64,000 bases of DNA from Tetmemena sp. SeJ-2015. Lineage: Eukaryota; Ciliophora; Spirotrichea; Sporadotrichida; Oxytrichidae. The position numbers and the translations under genes are program-made. Numbering within the stretch: position 1 is the stretch's first letter; each line of letters opens with the position of its first letter. Below the pieces are notes generated by a model that worked only from the letters and a program-made list of their open reading frames with translations, searched no databases and was not told the origin of the DNA. The stretch spans positions 62,001-126,000 of the forward strand of contig JAJKFJ010020792.1 in assembly GCA_027382625.1 (NCBI GenBank), in the 5' to 3' direction. This document shows positions 1 through 11,307 of this stretch, in pieces.

Positions 1-973
1 ACTTCTTCATTTATGATCGCATTAATCACCTCATTTCTACCTCATCACTCTTCAACTCAATTTTTAAATGAGGAGGAAAATATTTGTAATTTTTTAATTT
101 TGCGTGGGAATCTGCCTAGATATGAGATATTGAGTGTGTAAGGAGACGTCATGAAGTTGGGTTGCCCTCTCTGAGCGGTGATCAACGCGCTCCATCGCAC
201 TTTAATCTATTTAAATAAGTTCTTATTCTGCTTTTCTTCATTATAGATTATGGATTATTAATTACCAGAATGCTTTAAATCTCAAATTGCACTGGAAATT
301 CTAAAGAGTATTCATATTATAGATTATAATCCACTTCATGTAATATATTCTTTTTTATATAGATTTCTTTCCATCATTTAGAATTATTTAGAGTATTTTG
401 TTGCAACAAAATACAGTAAAATAAGGTTGATGAAGATTATAAAATTATCAAAGATTAGGATAAACCTCAAGTATTGCATATCAGAGTTAGATGGAAAATA
501 AATGGAACATGCCCATTTATCTTTTTATCCCTATTTACTTCAAATTCTATCTATATTATTGTCAAAATAATTGAATAATGAAGCTAGCATTTAACATTAT
601 AACTCATTGTGTGAATAATTTACGCTGTGAATAATCCTAATTTAGAATTATATATTTTTGCTTAAATCTCCCTCTCATAATTATCATCATTGTTACTCCC
701 TCTACTCTTCTCTCTGTGAGAGTGCTTTCTTCTCCCAACACTATATTTCATCGTCACTATTCTCAACCAAATTATCCGCTCTTCACTCCCACATATATTT
801 ACTATTCTCATTTATCTTTCATTTGAAAAAGATAGAGGAGTGTATTACGATCAGAAAATAAGTGCTTGAAGGAATATCATAGTGGGTGGTGTAGTAGCAG
901 AAGATATAAATTAAAAATTTAATATTGAAATAATAGCAGCAGTATTTTAATAAAGCAATAAATCTATATTTCA
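1..973. other. AT-rich upstream DNA, no gene seen
   Basis: No reading frame with coding character under the TAA/TAG=Gln code was found. A short open stretch near 658-861 is Ser/His/Phe-rich in a pyrimidine-rich tract and looks random. Confidence 0.5.
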
Positions 974-2882
974 ATGGCGAGCACTCCTAAAGTAGGACTC
1001 AACTCTTCCGGCACAGGAAGGGGACTCACAGGAAGGGTTTAGAAGAAGATATCGTTTGAACTTAACATCAAAAGTGTGCGGGTTAACTTGCCAGATCAAA
1101 TACCTGTTACCATCTACTGGGTCAGAGGTAAGTGAACAAAAAATTGGGATTATAATATCCTGTGAAAATCTCCGCGAGTCAAATACTTGTCAAGACATGA
1201 TGAGATGTTAAGATAGAGGACAGAAAAATTCACAACCTTCCTCTCTTAAACTTTATAGCTAAGAGAAATACACACAATTTTGAAGGATACAGGAATGCTA
1301 ATAATTATCTGTAGGTGGAAAGAAAATAGATACCAAGACAAAGTAAATCATGAATAGCAAAGCTACTTTTAATGAGCGGTTTGCTATGAAAACTATTCTT
1401 GATTTCAATGTTTTTGAGGACGACTTCGACCCCAAGCCTGTAAGATCAATTCACTTTCTACCAAATCTAAGTTAATTCTACTTTGTTAGTCCCTTTTGCA
1501 ACTTTATAAAGGCGAACAAGGGCAAAGTGCAAGTGGCTAGTTACCGAATGATTTCGTGGGGGAAGCTGACTTCGACCTTGCAAAGTATGGAAAGTCAGTG
1601 TCTATAATAGAAAGACTGCCTCTGAGGGGAGCGAACTAAAACGTAGTAACAGAAGACTCTTTCATAGAGATCATGGTCAAGACCAAAAGTCTGGACGCAC
1701 CTCAAACTCCGAGCGCAGACGCTTTGAGTGGCGGTAGATCCTCAATGACTATAGAGAACAGAATGTCTCAACAGTAAGTATCCCTAATATTGAATTTGAG
1801 AATGAGCTAACTTTAACTTAGGATTAATCTGATGACGACTCGTAACAGCACTCAAGAGCAGAGCTTTTTCCAAAGAAGGGACTCTGTTACAAGCGATGCA
1901 GATAGTGAATACTTACAATTCAAGGAGGATTTTGAGAAGAAGGAGAAAGAGTATAGGAATCGCATACATACTCTAAAGAAGGAAGTTAATGTAGTCAAGG
2001 AAAGTTTAACGAAACAGCAGAGAGATGCGCAGGACGATCCTAAGGCAGTGTTAAGCAGAGATAGAGAGCTACTCTACTAATTCCTTGATGATGAACAGAG
2101 GAAGCAAGTAACACTCAAAGATGTTAAGATAGCTCTCCTCAAAGAGCATATTGAAAAGGCAAAGTCAAAGCAGTCATTTAAAGTGTTCCATATTTTTAAT
2201 GGATACAGTTAGAGATTCTAAAAGGGCCTTTGAAGAGAGTGAACAGGGAATGTGATATGGTTCTTAATGAAGTTCTAAAGCTAAGACATCAACACGATAA
2301 AATAGTGCAAAGTAATAAGAGAGCTAAGGTTGCGCTAGACAATTACTATAGCTTTGACCAGTTACTTTCACTATATAATTATTCAATTAAGAGTTTGAAA
2401 GCATCGGAGGTGATCTCATGGCAAGAGACTTGAACCTTATAGATAGTTGCCTTCTCGTGAAAGACAAAAAGCGCACAGGCAGAGTAGAAAGCAATCTTCT
2501 ATTTTTCGGAAAGACTGCATCGAATAAAGTTATGAATAAGCCAAGAGGAGAAAAGCATTCACTATTTATTATCTAAATAGAGGAGCTGGAGGAAATGAAC
2601 TTAATGATCATTACCAGTCTCTTGAGAAATAAAAAGACCTTTACTTAGATTATAACAACTAGAACCTAAGGATAGCAAGGAATAGTCGCGCTTAATCCGC
2701 TAAAGGATTCCCAGGCCAACCAATAGACAATAGACTGTGAATTTTATAGACATCGCTTTAAGGCAAAAGTTCTTATGAATTATAGATTGAGCTATTATGT
2801 GTTATCAAATTACAAATTCCAGGTATCTCCTTCTCTCAAGGAATTATCTTACTGGATGAAACAATAATAATGCATGAAGTGA
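974..2882 (+). CDS. C2-domain/coiled-coil protein (paralogue 1)
   Basis: The product starts MASTPKVGLNSSG. After an N-terminal extension it has a beta-rich module resembling the N-terminal C2 (NT-C2, EEIG1/EHBP1-type) fold: VTIYWVRG, then GKVQVGEADFDLAKYG. A long coiled coil rich in Glu/Lys follows. GT-AG introns lie at about 1128-1314, 1440-1511 and 1774-1821. Three pointer-flanked IESs (1533, 2171, 2353) must be removed to keep one frame from 974 to the TGA at 2880-2882. The arithmetic of introns plus IESs fits the observed frame changes exactly. It shares its N-terminal architecture and first intron position with the gene at 3980, so the pair looks like a local duplication. The C-terminal ~150 residues are unrecognised, and more IESs may lie within them. 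A cytoskeletal or membrane-adaptor role is inference from the C2 plus coiled-coil layout only. Confidence 0.7.
1533..1555. other. IES, 23 nt, pointer GTGG
   Basis: GTGG is repeated at 1533-1536 and 1556-1559. Excision of 23 nt joins GKVQV to GEADFDL and matches the paralogue segment GKGVLGETDLNL. There is no AG at the right edge, so it is not a spliceosomal intron. Confidence 0.8.
2171..2205. other. IES, 35 nt, pointer CAGT
   Basis: CAGT lies at 2171-2174 and 2206-2209. Removal joins AKSKQ to LEILKGPLKRVN in frame and removes a TGA stop that would otherwise end the coiled coil. A 26-nt GT-AG intron inside it would restore the same frame, but it leaves a less coiled-coil-like join. Confidence 0.65.
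2353..2393. other. IES, 41 nt, pointer TTTGA
   Basis: TTTGA lies at 2353-2357 and 2394-2398. Removal of 41 nt carries the frame past the TGA at 2431 into an open frame of about 150 codons ending at 2882. Confidence 0.65.
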
Positions 2883-2937
2883 TTATCTATTTACACTGCT
2901 TTTCTTATACCATTAAACTTCTTGTTTTCACTAAGGA

Positions 2938-3768
2938 TCTTTTGAAACCAGTACTGTTAAGAACATTAGACCTATTACTGCAAACTTTAGCATCGGGTAG
3001 TCGTTTAGCCAAATGGTGAGCATGCCAACATAGGGTGCATTTCTAAAATACGATTTAGGCTTAAAGTTTATCTTACCCAACTACCTGTCCAAGGACTTGA
3101 TTTTCTCTGATGTAGTATTATCCCTTGGGGTAAAGTCCACGATCGTCAACTGGATTATTGTCTCCCTTCGTTAAAATCTTTATCTCTTTGTTCGGTCTAA
3201 ATACCAATGATTATTGAGACTGTGGTTTTTTTATTGCGAATCTTACGCTTGCTGGATAGTGATGACTCTATGAACGATGGGGATGGCTTCATTTTCTAGT
3301 TGGAAAACTATGATGTCTCCGACTTCTATCTTCTCTGGACGGTACAGGAATAGGATGTCTCCTCTGTAATATGATGGCTCCATACTTCCACTAAACTCAT
3401 ATTTTAGGACAATTCAGAGTTGGTATAGAGATAATTACCTGAGCACAACAACGACGGGGCTTTCAGTGTTTGTGAGCACCATAGCTGTTTTCCAAATCAT
3501 GAGGGCAGAGCAGACGATCATGCCGAAACTCAAACCTTGCATCAGCAGCTATACCAAAGAGTTAATCACCCATCATTTTCATAGTGAAGGAAGGCTTAAA
3601 AATGATGGCATATCTTATTTGATCTTATTGTCTTTCTTTCATAGCACATCCATTTTATTCCTTAATTCTTAGTTTTCCATTCATAATCATCTCCTCATGA
3701 TATTTGCTTCTTACCTTTCTGAATTTCATGGATCTGATCTCATTCAACGTGTCAGTGATTATGTTCAT
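2938..3768 (-). CDS. SEC11: Signal peptidase complex catalytic subunit SEC11
   Basis: This is the ER signal peptidase catalytic subunit (family S26B), which cleaves signal peptides from secretory proteins. The conceptual protein is about 177 residues, the usual SEC11 length. It starts [18 protein letters not shown] and has one N-terminal membrane segment ([17 protein letters not shown]). The Ser motif is [14 protein letters not shown], and IPIVHRV holds the catalytic His that replaces the bacterial Lys. [19 protein letters not shown] is the conserved Asp box, and a C-terminal hydrophobic segment follows. Four canonical GT-AG introns are needed (3549-3714, 3391-3438, 3197-3246, 3043-3076), and all joins are in frame. 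TAA/TAG codons read as Gln, as in PKGQYYI. No IES or indel is required anywhere, unlike the neighbours. It converges on the C2 gene ending at 2882. Confidence 0.95.
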
Positions 3769-3979
3769 TTTTAATAATTACTATAATTAAGACTCACTCA
3801 CATTCAATTCACTATAATCAATTAAACTCCAAAGATATCAAAGCAATTATTAGTAATATTCAATTAGAACTAAAACAGGGCGGAGTATCTTAACACACAT
3901 ACATATATATGTGTGGTGGTATTTTTATTATCGTCATCAGCAATACAGCAACTAAACTATAAGCAAAGAGATAAGAAGA

Positions 3980-5423
3980 ATGGTAGAGTCTAACTAGAGA
4001 AACATGACTGTGGATTTACACATCAAGCAACTCTCGCTCGCAGTCAGTGAACCCATCACTGTCTACATTCAGTGGCAAAGAGGTCAGTCCCACAAATACC
4101 TATCACTCTCTCTTGCTCAATATTATTCATTGCTTTGTTAATTCTGTTCACCAGCAGCAATCTATTTCGAAATCATCTTCTAATTTATGGTTAACTCACT
4201 CACAACTTATAGGACAGAAGAAAGCCAACACTAAGAGCAAGCCCTTCAGCCCCAGCAGTTCACTCGTATCTTTTGATGATAAGTTCCAAATCTCCACTCA
4301 AGTGGACGTTGATGAGGATGGCCGCCCCACCAAGCCTAAGATGGTAATTTGCTATCCGTGGAACTGTGTTCTTATTCTTCGTTTAGTCTAAACTGACTGT
4401 CACTGGTGATAAAGGCAAGGGAGTACTGGGAGAAACTGATTTGAATTTGTGCGACTACGCTGAAGGAGAGTTCCGCTATGTCAAGCTCTCCCTCAAGGGC
4501 TGCGCTGACTCAGAAGCCTATGTGGAGGTGGGACTCAAGGGTACCCAAGTGAGAGACAAGAACAAGAGTTCCAGCATAGTAGGCGGACTGACTTAGGGAG
4601 AGATGAGTACCCCAGGCAGATCAAGTTCGATGAGGGAGAACGAAGCTACGAAGGAGCAGATGATCCAGGTGCTGGACGACCTGGACAAGGAGAAGAAGCA
4701 GCAGAAGAAGCTGAAGCAGGAGTACGAGGAGAAGATCAGAGGCCTGAACGAGAAGATCAACAACCTGCAGACCACTCTGGAGAACACGAAGACTGACTTG
4801 ACCTTCCTGCAGAAGCAGCAGAAGGGCCTCTCCAGGAGAAGGAGGTGATGAGCAAGGACATCGACATCCTGAAGCTGAAGGTGCAGCAGAAGGAAGACGC
4901 AGTCCACGAGAAGGAGAAGGAAATCAAGGAGCACAATCAATTATAATTAGCGTATTAATGGATGAATATATTTTATATTGAGTGAATGTGAAGCTGAAGA
5001 TGATTCAGGTGATCCACGAGAAGGTCTTCGGAGAGATGTAAGCTAAACACTTAGAGTAATAAAATACGATTATAGTGAAGTTCAGAGGAACAGCAAGGAC
5101 CAGGAGATGAAGGAGGTGCAAGCCAGGTTGGACCAGGCGCACTCAGATTTCAAGAAGATGTGGGAGTTCGACCGCTTCGACACTGACTACCTCTCCAGCA
5201 TCAATAGACTAGTCTCTGCCAGTCAGCACGCCTACAACCAACAGGCTGCTGCTCCAAGCATTGGCAAATTTAATTTATTGATATAGCAACGGATACACAG
5301 GAGGCATTAACAGAAGACAGAACGACAGATATTGAAACCAAACAGGCCAGCTACATATCGACCCACACTCTTTAATAAGTTAATTTAACTAAGCAGACAA
5401 CTTTCAATTAACCATTATAATGA
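3980..5423 (+). CDS. C2-domain/coiled-coil protein (paralogue 2)
   Basis: The start is MVESNQRNMTVDLHIKQLS. The C2-like module runs VTVYIQ-type strands (ITVYIQWQRG), then SKLTVTGDKGKGVLGETD, then VEVGLKGTQVRDK. From about residue 190 there is a long Lys/Glu/Gln coiled coil (DDLDKEKKQQKKLKQEYEEK). Introns are 4083-4212, 4344-4386 and 5038-5075. A 2-base surplus or 1-base deficit at about 4826-4832 (CTCTCC) breaks the coiled coil, and a 50-nt IES candidate lies at 4935. The 3' end is uncertain: a possible GC-AG intron near 5267-5289 would give a TGA at 5421-5423, and without it the frame runs about 40 nt further. Coding GC is clearly higher than in the flanks. Paralogue of the gene at 974. Confidence 0.75.
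4935..4984. other. IES candidate, 50 nt, pointer AAT
   Basis: AAT lies at 4935-4937 and 4985-4987. Excision joins KEIKEHN to VKLKMIQVIHEK, keeps the coiled coil in frame and removes a TGA. The pointer is only 3 nt, so the exact edges are uncertain. Confidence 0.5.
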
Positions 5424-5508
5424 AACAAAGTAGTCCAGAATATGCGCAAAGTTAGTTTGAATTAATGAAATCTTCAGTTACATTTTTATTGACTGTAAAA
5501 ATTATTCA

Positions 5509-8500
5509 TCACTAGGCTTTAGATTAGATGTATTGCTCTATTGAGTTGGAGATGAGATTCACAAGTTCTTGCGTCAACTCTTAGTCTTCGATGTCATGTC
5601 TCTTGCAAAACTCAAATGCTAACTCTAAGGGATCAGCATCTACGTTCACTGCTAAATTGTAAGACTCGTTATTGCTCAATACAATAAATCTATTTAATAC
5701 TTCTAGTTTTTGCTAAGCTGAATCTGGAGAGTGAATATCTTGGGTTGCTTGGAGGAGAGTCTCCGATTGCCCTCGATTCTAGGATGTATGAAGGAAGACT
5801 AGCAGTCTCTCATCTGCTCTTTCCTCCTCAATATTGCTGCTTTCGATACTCCTCAGATTATTATAATGCAAATGATATAGCATCGTAATTATTCATAGCT
5901 TGCGCATTTTTGGAAGGACTCAGTCTCCCTAGCACGGGAGCAAAAGACTTTTAGAAGGAGCCTGCTTTCTGAGAATTTATGTTACTCTCCAGCTTATAAA
6001 TGAAATTTTATTAACAAATTTACTCAATAAGGCTTTCTCGCAGTTTAAGAGCCTTATCCTTTGAGAGGTATTGAGCTGCCTCCAGATACTCCAGCTTTTA
6101 TCAGAGCTTGAGAGAAGGATTGATTGACTGACTCTTGATAGCTGAAGTCCTAGAAACCTCCATTCCTTAAGCTTCCACTTCCCTGTCTATTCTTAGATTG
6201 CAGAATGGGATTGAATAAGTTTGTTGAAGACTGCCCTGGAGAAACCTTTTTCTTCAAGGTTATTAAAAGTAGGAGAGGGAGTTATCTGACTTCAATAAAA
6301 GAGACTAGTCAAACATAGGGGGTGATTAAATAGAGAAAAACAAATAAGTGAGCTCATGCCTGAATAGAGGAAGCTATTCTTTTTGGCTAGCTCCCGTGAC
6401 CTGTCTGAGATTTGAGGTTTGAATGTCACTTTCTACATCTCTAGCTCGTCTTGTATCTATTTCTAGGCTTGCACCTTCTATTGGCATTTTTGCTGAACTC
6501 ATATAGTTGTTCTACTCTCTTCAGCTATTTTTTCCTGCCCAGTCTCTCCTCAGACTTAGATCTTCAAAAAAACATTCCCATCATTCAAAAACCATTCATG
6601 ATGCTATAATAGATTTAAGCATTTATCCAGTCTTCTGATCATCCAATTTCTTAGACCTTTCATTGATCTGAGGTGAGAACCTGCACTCCTTCTCCTCAAG
6701 TTAACTATCATACTCTCTCTTTCTAAGCTGGTTGGTGATCTTAATATCCTTCTCCAGTCTATAGAGATGTATCTTACCTAACTGATTCATGTTGAGTTCC
6801 TCAAATTTCTCTAAAAGCTCTCGCATTTCGTTTAAGTCAGAAGACTTACTCGACCTGCCCTTTCTTAGGAATAGAGAGTCGAAGGAATCATACTCACCCT
6901 TCTATTCATCCACTTCAAATCTAGAAATATAGGAAGCATCATCAAAAGTATTATGATCAAACTATTGCTAAGATTCTTCAGCTTCAGAGCGTGGGTGAGT
7001 AAGCTGCTCTAAGATATCAGATAGCTTTGACAAGGCTGCTTTAGCATCCTTTTATGATGTAAAATACTTCCAAGAATACTCTCAAAATTTCAGAGTTTAG
7101 ACCTTGCCCCTTAGCAGACTACTTTATAATTTCTTCCTCTTGTAAAACGAAGTCCATATCTGAGTCATCCAGCCGGCTTCTCCTTCTCTGTTCCATATTT
7201 ACGGATAATGCTTCAAGCTAAGAGAGGAAATTGAAGATCTGAACTGAGAAGTTATGCTCCTTGGTTTGTCTCATATTCACTAGAACTTGACTACTTAACT
7301 TTTCCTTCGCTCCATCTTTCTCTTCTCCAAAGGGATTATTCAGAGTTTGCAAGATTTGTCTCTGTAACTCGTTTTAGTCATGCTTAAATTGGAATGTTCC
7401 CAGGTAATAAAAGGTATCGTACACTTAGTCTAGCTTCAGGATTTACTTCTTTAACGCACTTGCTTCTTGCTTGGTAAATGAGTTTTTTCGCTAAGGGTGA
7501 TGGGGTGGAGGATTTCCAGCTTACTAAAGCATGCTCTATTCATTTTGCATATGAAAGAAGCCAAGTACATTGTTAATTTAACGATAGGACTTTTGAATCA
7601 CTAGCTTTTCATTCATTCTGTTAATTGAACTTATAGCCTCTTTTACCTTTTTAGGAGGTGAGATATCAGGAGTTTAAAACTCCAACTTATTTGGCATAGT
7701 TGTTTAGCTTAAATTATAAGAATCTTTTAAAAAAACATCTAGCTTGGTTTTTGATAGAGTCTTTGAATGGCTGTTTCTTACTGATTAGCTGACATCTTCT
7801 TACCATTTCCAGAGTAATCTGAGTTATCAATCACGTTTTACTGTAGATTTTGTAATTAATTCTAGACTCTTGCAGATTCTGCCCTGTTTTCTCCACTTTT
7901 AACCCTTGGCTCAATATTCTTGTCTTAGATGTTTTATTGATCACTTGATTCTCATTTTTAGAATTCTAACTTCCATTTTTATTCCCCTTAGTATCCCTTT
8001 GTGCACTATTTTTCTTTTTCTTAGTCTTCTTGGTTAAATAGCTTACTGAGCCTCGGCCATTGATAGCTCTCCCCTGAGTAATAAACCCTCGATCATATTC
8101 ACATAGGATTAATCTACGCCAAACATTTCAACATCAAGCCCGCTCCTCAATCTTTACGTTTGCTAAGATCCCTAGTTCCTAGTGAATTCCAGCCTTCCAG
8201 CAAATAAATCCCTATCTAATTCATCCTCCTCTTCTCCCTCCTCATCCTCATTATCCTCTATATCGTACTCTTGGTATCTTTAAGTTTTCACTCTGTCATT
8301 TACCCTGCTCAAGGAATGCTCTCTGCTAGGCTCAGGTTCGATTTCATTATCAAAAGTATCAAAGGCCTTCTAGAATTAATTAAGGGGCTAGAATCCATTC
8401 TCTCCAAGCTTAGATGGTGGCGAGGCTAAGTTCTACTTTTTCAAAGGATTGCCTTATACCTTTTGCAAATTTTTCTTCAAAGCCTCTTACGCCTGCTTAA

Positions 8501-9990
8501 CCTTGACTAGAGGAGTCTATCTAATTGACTTGTTGCTCTAAGATTTCTACATTCCCTTGACTATCTTCTTTCCTTATTGTTAACTTGATTGGGGTCTAGT
8601 GAGCTTATTCTTAGATGGAGAGGTAGAAATGCGCTACCCGTGCAAAGGCGGCTTGACATTCTAAGAAGAGTTTTATCTTGCCTTCTAGTTGTGATGTGGA
8701 ATAGCCTTTCCTATCACTGGAGATTTCCCTTCTAGACTGGCTGGAGTTTCGAATGGGTTGAGGTCAGATTGCTGTTACAAGAATGCTGCCTGAGAGGTAT
8801 TTAACCTCTTACTGAATAAATTTCCTTGACTACGACTTCGATTGTGGTTTATTGTCATGTTTCCATAGGTATAGAGAATCTATTCTGCTCCCTCGTCATT
8901 TTGGTAATGTTGCATTAAGTTCTTTTGTTTAGTTGGAAATAGAGTTGTCTGATTCAATTGAGAAGCCTAACTAGAGTCAGCAATGTTAGGTATCTATGGT
9001 TATCGATAAGTATTTATATAATAAGAGTATTAAGCAGATAAGCTTAAGTCTACTGGCTCTTCTTGCTATTTGACTTTTTAATGTCTGAGGATTGCAGTTT
9101 ATTTTGCCACTGTTGCTGGTTGTAGGAGTAGTCATCGTCATCGGAGTCTGAAACGTTTTCGTTCAAGTGGTCATATGCTGAGCTCAATAAATATGTCCTT
9201 ATATTAAAGAAAACTCTTAATCTGCTGTTAATTCACTGTGAATAAGTTGAACTAGTCCTCTTCGAATAATAAGGCTCTAAAATTAAGTATATTAGAATCC
9301 ATGAGATATATTTGCATCCGAGAGATCCAACTGACGAGGGTAGATCAATCCGTCATCTTATTTCCCCCTTTAATTTATGTTCTTATCTGGAGTAACCAAG
9401 TTAGGCCGCATATCTCTCTGTAGCTTAGAAAGTTACGAATCTTAATTAGTGAGTGAGTTTACTTAGCTGGTCTAAAATAGTGAGGAGTTCTCACTGCTGT
9501 TTACTACCCCAGAATGGCGAGGGGCCTCATTTTAGATACTAGGTCTTGACTTATCCAGAGCTAATTGAGAATCATCACTCTCTTTCAATTATCTCTTAAC
9601 CCCACTCTCACCTCTTTTCTTGTTTGAGATTCTTTGCTAGCTTTGATCCCTGAGAAACTGTTCTTAGAGTCACTCTAATGTGACGCGGGAGTTAGGCTCC
9701 GCGTTGATCCTTGCATTAAAGATAAATCCCTATTCAATTTTATTGCCTGGAGTGATAGTACTTGCCTTCATTGACTTAATGTCTTCAATCTTCATGGTAC
9801 TAGCTAGTCGAGTCTTGCTTTCGCTTTTCTTGTGAATGCTTGAAGAAACTTTCGAGTGTTTGCTTCCAGACCTGGAACCGTCAGTGGCCGATAAATTAGA
9901 TCCTCTATCTAGTTTCTTAGAGATTGAGGTGCTGTTATAGAATATAAATAAAGAGATAATGTTATTGCTCGTACCTTTGGATGCACTCAT
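5509..9990 (-). CDS. Large Ser/Gln/Lys-rich coiled-coil protein, unrecognised
   Basis: This is a long minus-strand gene with many in-frame TAA/TAG (Gln) codons. The proposed start at 9990 encodes MSASK followed by a GT donor. Visible parts are a basic low-complexity N-terminus, an acidic run around 8,240 (DIEDNEDEEGEEEDE), and segments of the kind FSPQINERSKKL (about 6,640) and FKPQISDRSRELAKK (about 6,400). The C-terminus contains VNVDADPLELAFEFCKRHD and stops at the TGA at 5509-5511. The F-x-P-x-I-x-x-x-S repeats and the PLELAFEFCKRH tail are patterns common in large ciliate coiled-coil proteins (knowledge, not searched). The frame changes several times, for example near 9,200, 8,120, 5,860, and at an in-frame TGA near 9,670. 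These I attribute to unremoved IESs or sequence errors, not all resolved. It could be two genes. No function assigned. Confidence 0.6.
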
Positions 9991-10257
9991 GATTTATAAT
10001 GATGGCAAATAATTTTAACTTTTATTGAAAATTTGTCATTAACAACAGAATACTGATTGCTTTTGTACCTATTAAAGAAATCAATAAACCTAATTGTGTT
10101 ATTAAACCCACCCCTTGTTCTTATTAAAATTTAATTTCCATCCTTAAATTTCGAAATTAAGAACTCCCAATAATCCTTGATTGTAAAACCATATTGAAAG
10201 AGAATTTTTGTTAAAACAATAAATGCAGTAAATAAAGAAGCGTATGCTTGTATATTT

Positions 10258-10827
10258 TCATAGACCGACCATGTCCTCTAGCTGTGCAATCTTTTAAGAA
10301 GCGTGCATGATTTGTTGCTGCATGAGGCTCTTCTCCTTTTTGAGTTCAGTGAGTTGCTTTTGCATGTGATCGTTTTCGTTTTTCTGCATGGTTATTTGAC
10401 CGCTTAGGTGGTCGAAGTTAGAAACGATGAGTGGGTTTATGACTTTGATGTTCTCATCATTTGCTGTCTGCAGGTGGTTATCCATCATCGCTATATCCTG
10501 CCTCAAACACTCAATTTCCTTCTTGTACTCACGCAGATTAAACTAATAAAGAGAGACCAAAAATAGAAAGATTTGAGCTAGCAGCTGCAATTATATCCTA
10601 TCAGTAAAGAGTGAGAAAATAGGTTAGAAAGTTTCATTGCAAATAACACTCATCATTTTAAGCTTTAACTGCACTTAATGACTTTGCAGTATCTTAGTAT
10701 AGTGATGATGGAGATGATTGACTTACTTCGATTCGTTTGATGTTGAGCTTAACTGATTAGTCACTGCCCCCATTAACGCTTTGTCCAAATTAAGAACGGT
10801 CCGGAGATTGTTACTATACATAGTCAT
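10258..10827 (-). CDS. Small coiled-coil protein, unrecognised
   Basis: Exon 1 (MTMYSNNLRTVLNLDKALMG...) ends at a GTAAGT donor near 10,726. The second exon begins near 10,545 and reads REYKKEIECLRQDIAMM, then KKEKSLMQQQIMHASQ, stopping at the TGA at 10258-10260. The heptad pattern suggests a short homodimeric coiled coil of about 150 residues. The intervening ~180 nt may hold one intron plus an IES, because simple donor/acceptor joining does not keep the phase. No family recognised. Confidence 0.6.
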
Positions 10828-11307
10828 TCAATATAGCAAGTCTTTCGAACAACAAAAATTTTTGGGATAGAATATTGACTCTTGCTCACATACATAAAGA
10901 ATGCACTTATACAGGAATATAATTGGATCCATAGAGTAATCCTCTTGCAAAAATTGGAGCGACAAATCAGTATTTATAACTTACAAAGTTTCTTCTCATT
11001 GCCATTACAATTATATATTTTAATTATTCTACTCTCACTGTAAAATAGCTCAAAATCGTATTATTATTCCTATACTACACTTTTTAAACAAAAAGAAGAT
11101 ATAGATAGTAGATAATACTGATAAGTATTCTTAATTGAGCAATTTAAGTGACGATGCCTGCCGTTTGCGAATTGCCTAGCTAAGCAATAGAAAGGGAGTT
11201 GAAATTAAGATGCAAAAGATAGGGATTATTTTAATTAAATTACATTATAAATCTTCAATAAACACATCTAAACCACTCTCTAAAGAGCCATTCTATTACA
11301 AACACAC
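10828..11307. other. Intergenic, AT-rich, divergent promoter region
   Basis: This is the spacer between a minus-strand gene and the plus-strand antiporter gene, so both 5' ends face it. No coding frame or recognisable motif was seen. Confidence 0.4.

Noticed and set aside
4593..4940. 115-codon minus-strand frame
   Set aside because: Antisense shadow of the coiled-coil exon of the C2 gene.
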